Positions 62,413-64,000 of a DNA stretch of 64,000 bases are shown one piece after another (position 1 is the stretch's first letter; each line of letters starts with the position of its first letter). The notes under the pieces were generated by a model that worked only from the letters and a program-made list of their open reading frames with translations, was not told where the DNA came from and did no database searches. Source of the DNA: Dissulfurirhabdus thermomarina (GTDB lineage Bacteria > Desulfobacterota > Dissulfuribacteria > Dissulfuribacterales > Dissulfurirhabdaceae); the NCBI RefSeq assembly GCF_012979235.1, contig NZ_JAATWC010000005.1, positions 62,001 to 126,000 on the forward strand, read 5' to 3'. The translations under genes were made by a program, and so were the position numbers.

Positions 62413-63678
62413 ATGAAAAAGCGGTTGAACGGCTTGGCCTGGCTGCTGGCCTCGGTTGGTTTCGTGATCGGCCTCTACGGCCTCTACCAGCGCTTCACCC
62501 TCGGTCACCGCATGGCCGATTACGGCTCCTACATCCCGTGGGGCCTCTGGGTGGCGGCCTACATCTACTTCATCGGTCTCTCCGCCGGGTCTTTCCTCCT
62601 GTCCACGCTGGTCTACGTGGCCCGGATCGAGCGCCTGGAGAAGATCGGCAAGCTGTCCCTCTTCACCGCCTTCGCCTGCCTGGTGGGTGCCCTGATCTCC
62701 ATCTGGCTGGACCTGGGCCACGAGTTCCGCGTGTACCGGGTGGTCCTCCACCCGAACTTCCGGTCCATGATGTCGTGGATGGGCATCCTGTATTCGAGCT
62801 ATTTCCTGATCATCCTGGTGGAACTCTGGTTTGCCATGCGGGTGGACCTCATCGCCGCCGGAAGGGGGCAGGGGGCCTCGGCGGCCCTGGCCAGGGTGGT
62901 GGCCCTCGGTTCCACGGACACCTCGGACTCGGCCGTGGAGAGGGACCGGCGGATCCTGAAGGTCCTGGGCTCCATCGGGGTCCCCCTGGCCATCGCCTTC
63001 CACGGCGGCGTCGGCGCCCTCTTCGGGGTGGTCGGCGCCCGGACATACTGGCACAGCGGCCTGACCCCCATCGCCTTCCTGGTGGGGGCACTGGCGTCGG
63101 GCGGCGCCCTCCTGGCCGCCATCGTCTACGTGTGGGGACCCGACCGGGACGGCCCGGCCTTCGAGGACATGATGCGGTTCTTGGGCAAGGTGGTCCTGGC
63201 CATCGTCCTGCTGGACCTGCTCCTCGAGGTCTCGGAGTTCTTCGTCGGCCTCTACTCGGAGATCCCCGACGAGGCCATTCCGATCCGGGCGGTGCTCTTC
63301 GGGTCCCGGTGGTACGTCTTCTGGGTGGTGCACATCTTCTTCGGGGTCCTGGTGCCGGTGTGGCTGCTCTTCCGAAACGCCGTGCTCCGCCGTACCGGGG
63401 AAGGGGGGCGTGCCGCGGGCGCCGTGGCCCTGGCCGGGTTCTTGGTGGCCGTCACCTTCATGGCGGTACGGCTGAACATCGTCATCCCGGCCCAGATCAA
63501 CCCCGAGATCGCCGGCCTCGAGTATGCCTTCACGGGGCCGGGCCTCAAGTACACCTACCTGCCCACCCTCGGCGAATGGTTGGTGACCGTATGGGTCTCG
63601 TCCTTCTCCGTGTTGCTCTTCCTCGTCGGGTACAAGCTGCTGCCAATCGTGGGCCGCGATGATCGGGAGGTTGCCTGA
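62413..63678 (+). CDS. ttrC: NrfD/PsrC-type membrane quinol-oxidising subunit
   Basis: 421 residues with about nine or ten transmembrane helices. Typical NrfD-family segments are IPWGLWVAAYIYFIGLSAGSFLLS, short form PWGLWVAAYIYFIGLSAG, and AFHGGVGALFGVVGARTYWHSG. This subunit anchors the complex and transfers electrons from menaquinol to the Fe-S subunit. Ten bases separate it from ttrB, and its stop overlaps the next gene start (TGATG). Confidence 0.85.
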   Translation: MKKRLNGLAWLLASVGFVIGLYGLYQRFTLGHRMADYGSYIPWGLWVAAYIYFIGLSAGSFLLSTLVYVARIERLEKIGKLSLFTAFACLVGALISIWLDLGHEFRVYRVVLHPNFRSMMSWMGILYSSYFLIILVELWFAMRVDLIAAGRGQGASAALARVVALGSTDTSDSAVERDRRILKVLGSIGVPLAIAFHGGVGALFGVVGARTYWHSGLTPIAFLVGALASGGALLAAIVYVWGPDRDGPAFEDMMRFLGKVVLAIVLLDLLLEVSEFFVGLYSEIPDEAIPIRAVLFGSRWYVFWVVHIFFGVLVPVWLLFRNAVLRRTGEGGRAAGAVALAGFLVAVTFMAVRLNIVIPAQINPEIAGLEYAFTGPGLKYTYLPTLGEWLVTVWVSSFSVLLFLVGYKLLPIVGRDDREVA

Positions 63679-64000
63679 TGTCCGCCAAAGATCGCAATGG
63701 AAAAGTCGACCGCTACGACACCATGGAGGTGGACGGGCGGAGGATCCGCCTGAGCCGCCGGGGTTTCCTGAAGAGCACCGCCTTCCTGGGCGGGCTCGCC
63801 GCCGCCTCCGGGCTGCCCGGGTTCGATGCCTGGGGCGGCAAGCGCGGGGGACGGCGGCATCTCGCTGCCAACGCCTATCCCTTCGACCGGCCGGAAGGCG
63901 TGATCTATACCTGCTGCCTCCAGTGCCACACGGCTTGTACCATCAAGGCCAAGGTCCTGGACGGGGTCATGGTGAAGGTGGACGGGAATCCCTACAGCCC
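63678..64000 (+). CDS. ttrA: Molybdopterin oxidoreductase catalytic subunit (TtrA-like), N-terminal part
   Basis: Only the first 107 codons lie in the window. A Tat signal LSRRGFLKSTAFLGG begins near residue 26; a 4Fe-4S motif CLQCHTAC (CxxCxxxC) follows near residue 83-90, then KAKVLDGVMVKVDGNPYSP. This is the start of a DMSO-reductase-family catalytic subunit exported by Tat. Position directly after an NrfD subunit gene and behind a TtrSR-like system suggests tetrathionate, but other sulfur or metalloid substrates are possible. The gene starts on an overlapping ATG and runs off the edge. Confidence 0.85.
   Translation, partial: MSAKDRNGKVDRYDTMEVDGRRIRLSRRGFLKSTAFLGGLAAASGLPGFDAWGGKRGGRRHLAANAYPFDRPEGVIYTCCLQCHTACTIKAKVLDGVMVKVDGNPYS

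Overview
The window comes from a very GC-rich bacterial chromosome (C or G at almost every third codon position). It looks like a Gram-negative, anaerobic, sulfur-metabolising lineage related to the former Deltaproteobacteria (Desulfobacterota). This rests on two Tat-exported molybdopterin oxidoreductase operons, many outer-membrane-type lipoproteins, LolA-like and LPP20/FlgO-like proteins, and abundant radical SAM enzymes. A moderately thermophilic, sulfur-disproportionating relative such as Dissulfurirhabdus would fit, but that is a low-confidence guess. No phage, transposase gene, CRISPR array or replication origin is visible.

Layout. (1) 1-6419: the C-terminus of an EF-G2-type elongation factor with an apparent frameshift, mogA, a rhomboid protease, an SDH_sah-type serine protease, tRNA-Arg(ACG) with its own promoter and terminator, a small unknown protein, a convergent SSS-family symporter, a flavin reductase-like protein and a TPR membrane protein. 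(2) 6445-15970, minus strand: a translation superoperon reading tRNA-Val(GAC), thrS, infC, rpmI, rplT, pheS, pheT, ihfA, a MerR regulator and pheA. infC appears to start at a rare AUC codon, and two copies of a palindromic repeat sit between infC/rpmI and rpmI/rplT. (3) 16125-26908: exonuclease III, an HDOD protein with a CheD homologue lacking its catalytic residues, an AmrS-type radical SAM enzyme, a repeat-rich gap, an HTH/ImmA-like metallopeptidase, a signalling operon (DUF3391-like, HDOD, hybrid kinase), an LPP20-type lipoprotein, a trypsin-like protease and a HAD phosphatase.

(4) 26924-45378 is the most unusual part: an apparent single-strand biosynthetic cluster behind a strong promoter-like sequence. 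It encodes a lipoprotein, acyl carrier protein, hot-dog thioesterase, GT2 glycosyltransferase, a catalytically complete ketosynthase, a ketosynthase-like protein without the active Cys, a double ketosynthase whose second half is also inactive, a CrtI-like FAD oxidoreductase, two methyltransferases, a LolA-like carrier, a membrane protein, and five radical SAM proteins, four with an N-terminal cobalamin-binding-type region. It recalls aryl-polyene and ladderane-type type II fatty-acid clusters but matches neither. I infer an unusual, possibly polycyclic or polyene lipid that is tailored by radical chemistry and moved to the envelope.

(5) 45395-52697: three minus-strand lipoproteins (two FlgO-like), trmFO, the divergent YfiH/PgeF-type purine nucleoside phosphorylase, a Cys-cluster protein, an orphan lipoprotein and a methyltransferase. 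(6) 52831-64000: a TorD-type chaperone with a PhsA/PsrA-like molybdoenzyme and its Fe-S subunit but no local membrane anchor, a strong terminator, a MOSC protein and an MFS transporter. A PhnD-like lipoprotein, sensor kinase and LuxR-type regulator then precede a ttrB-ttrC-ttrA-like operon that runs off the window. That order matches the tetrathionate reductase locus except that the sensor is split into two genes.
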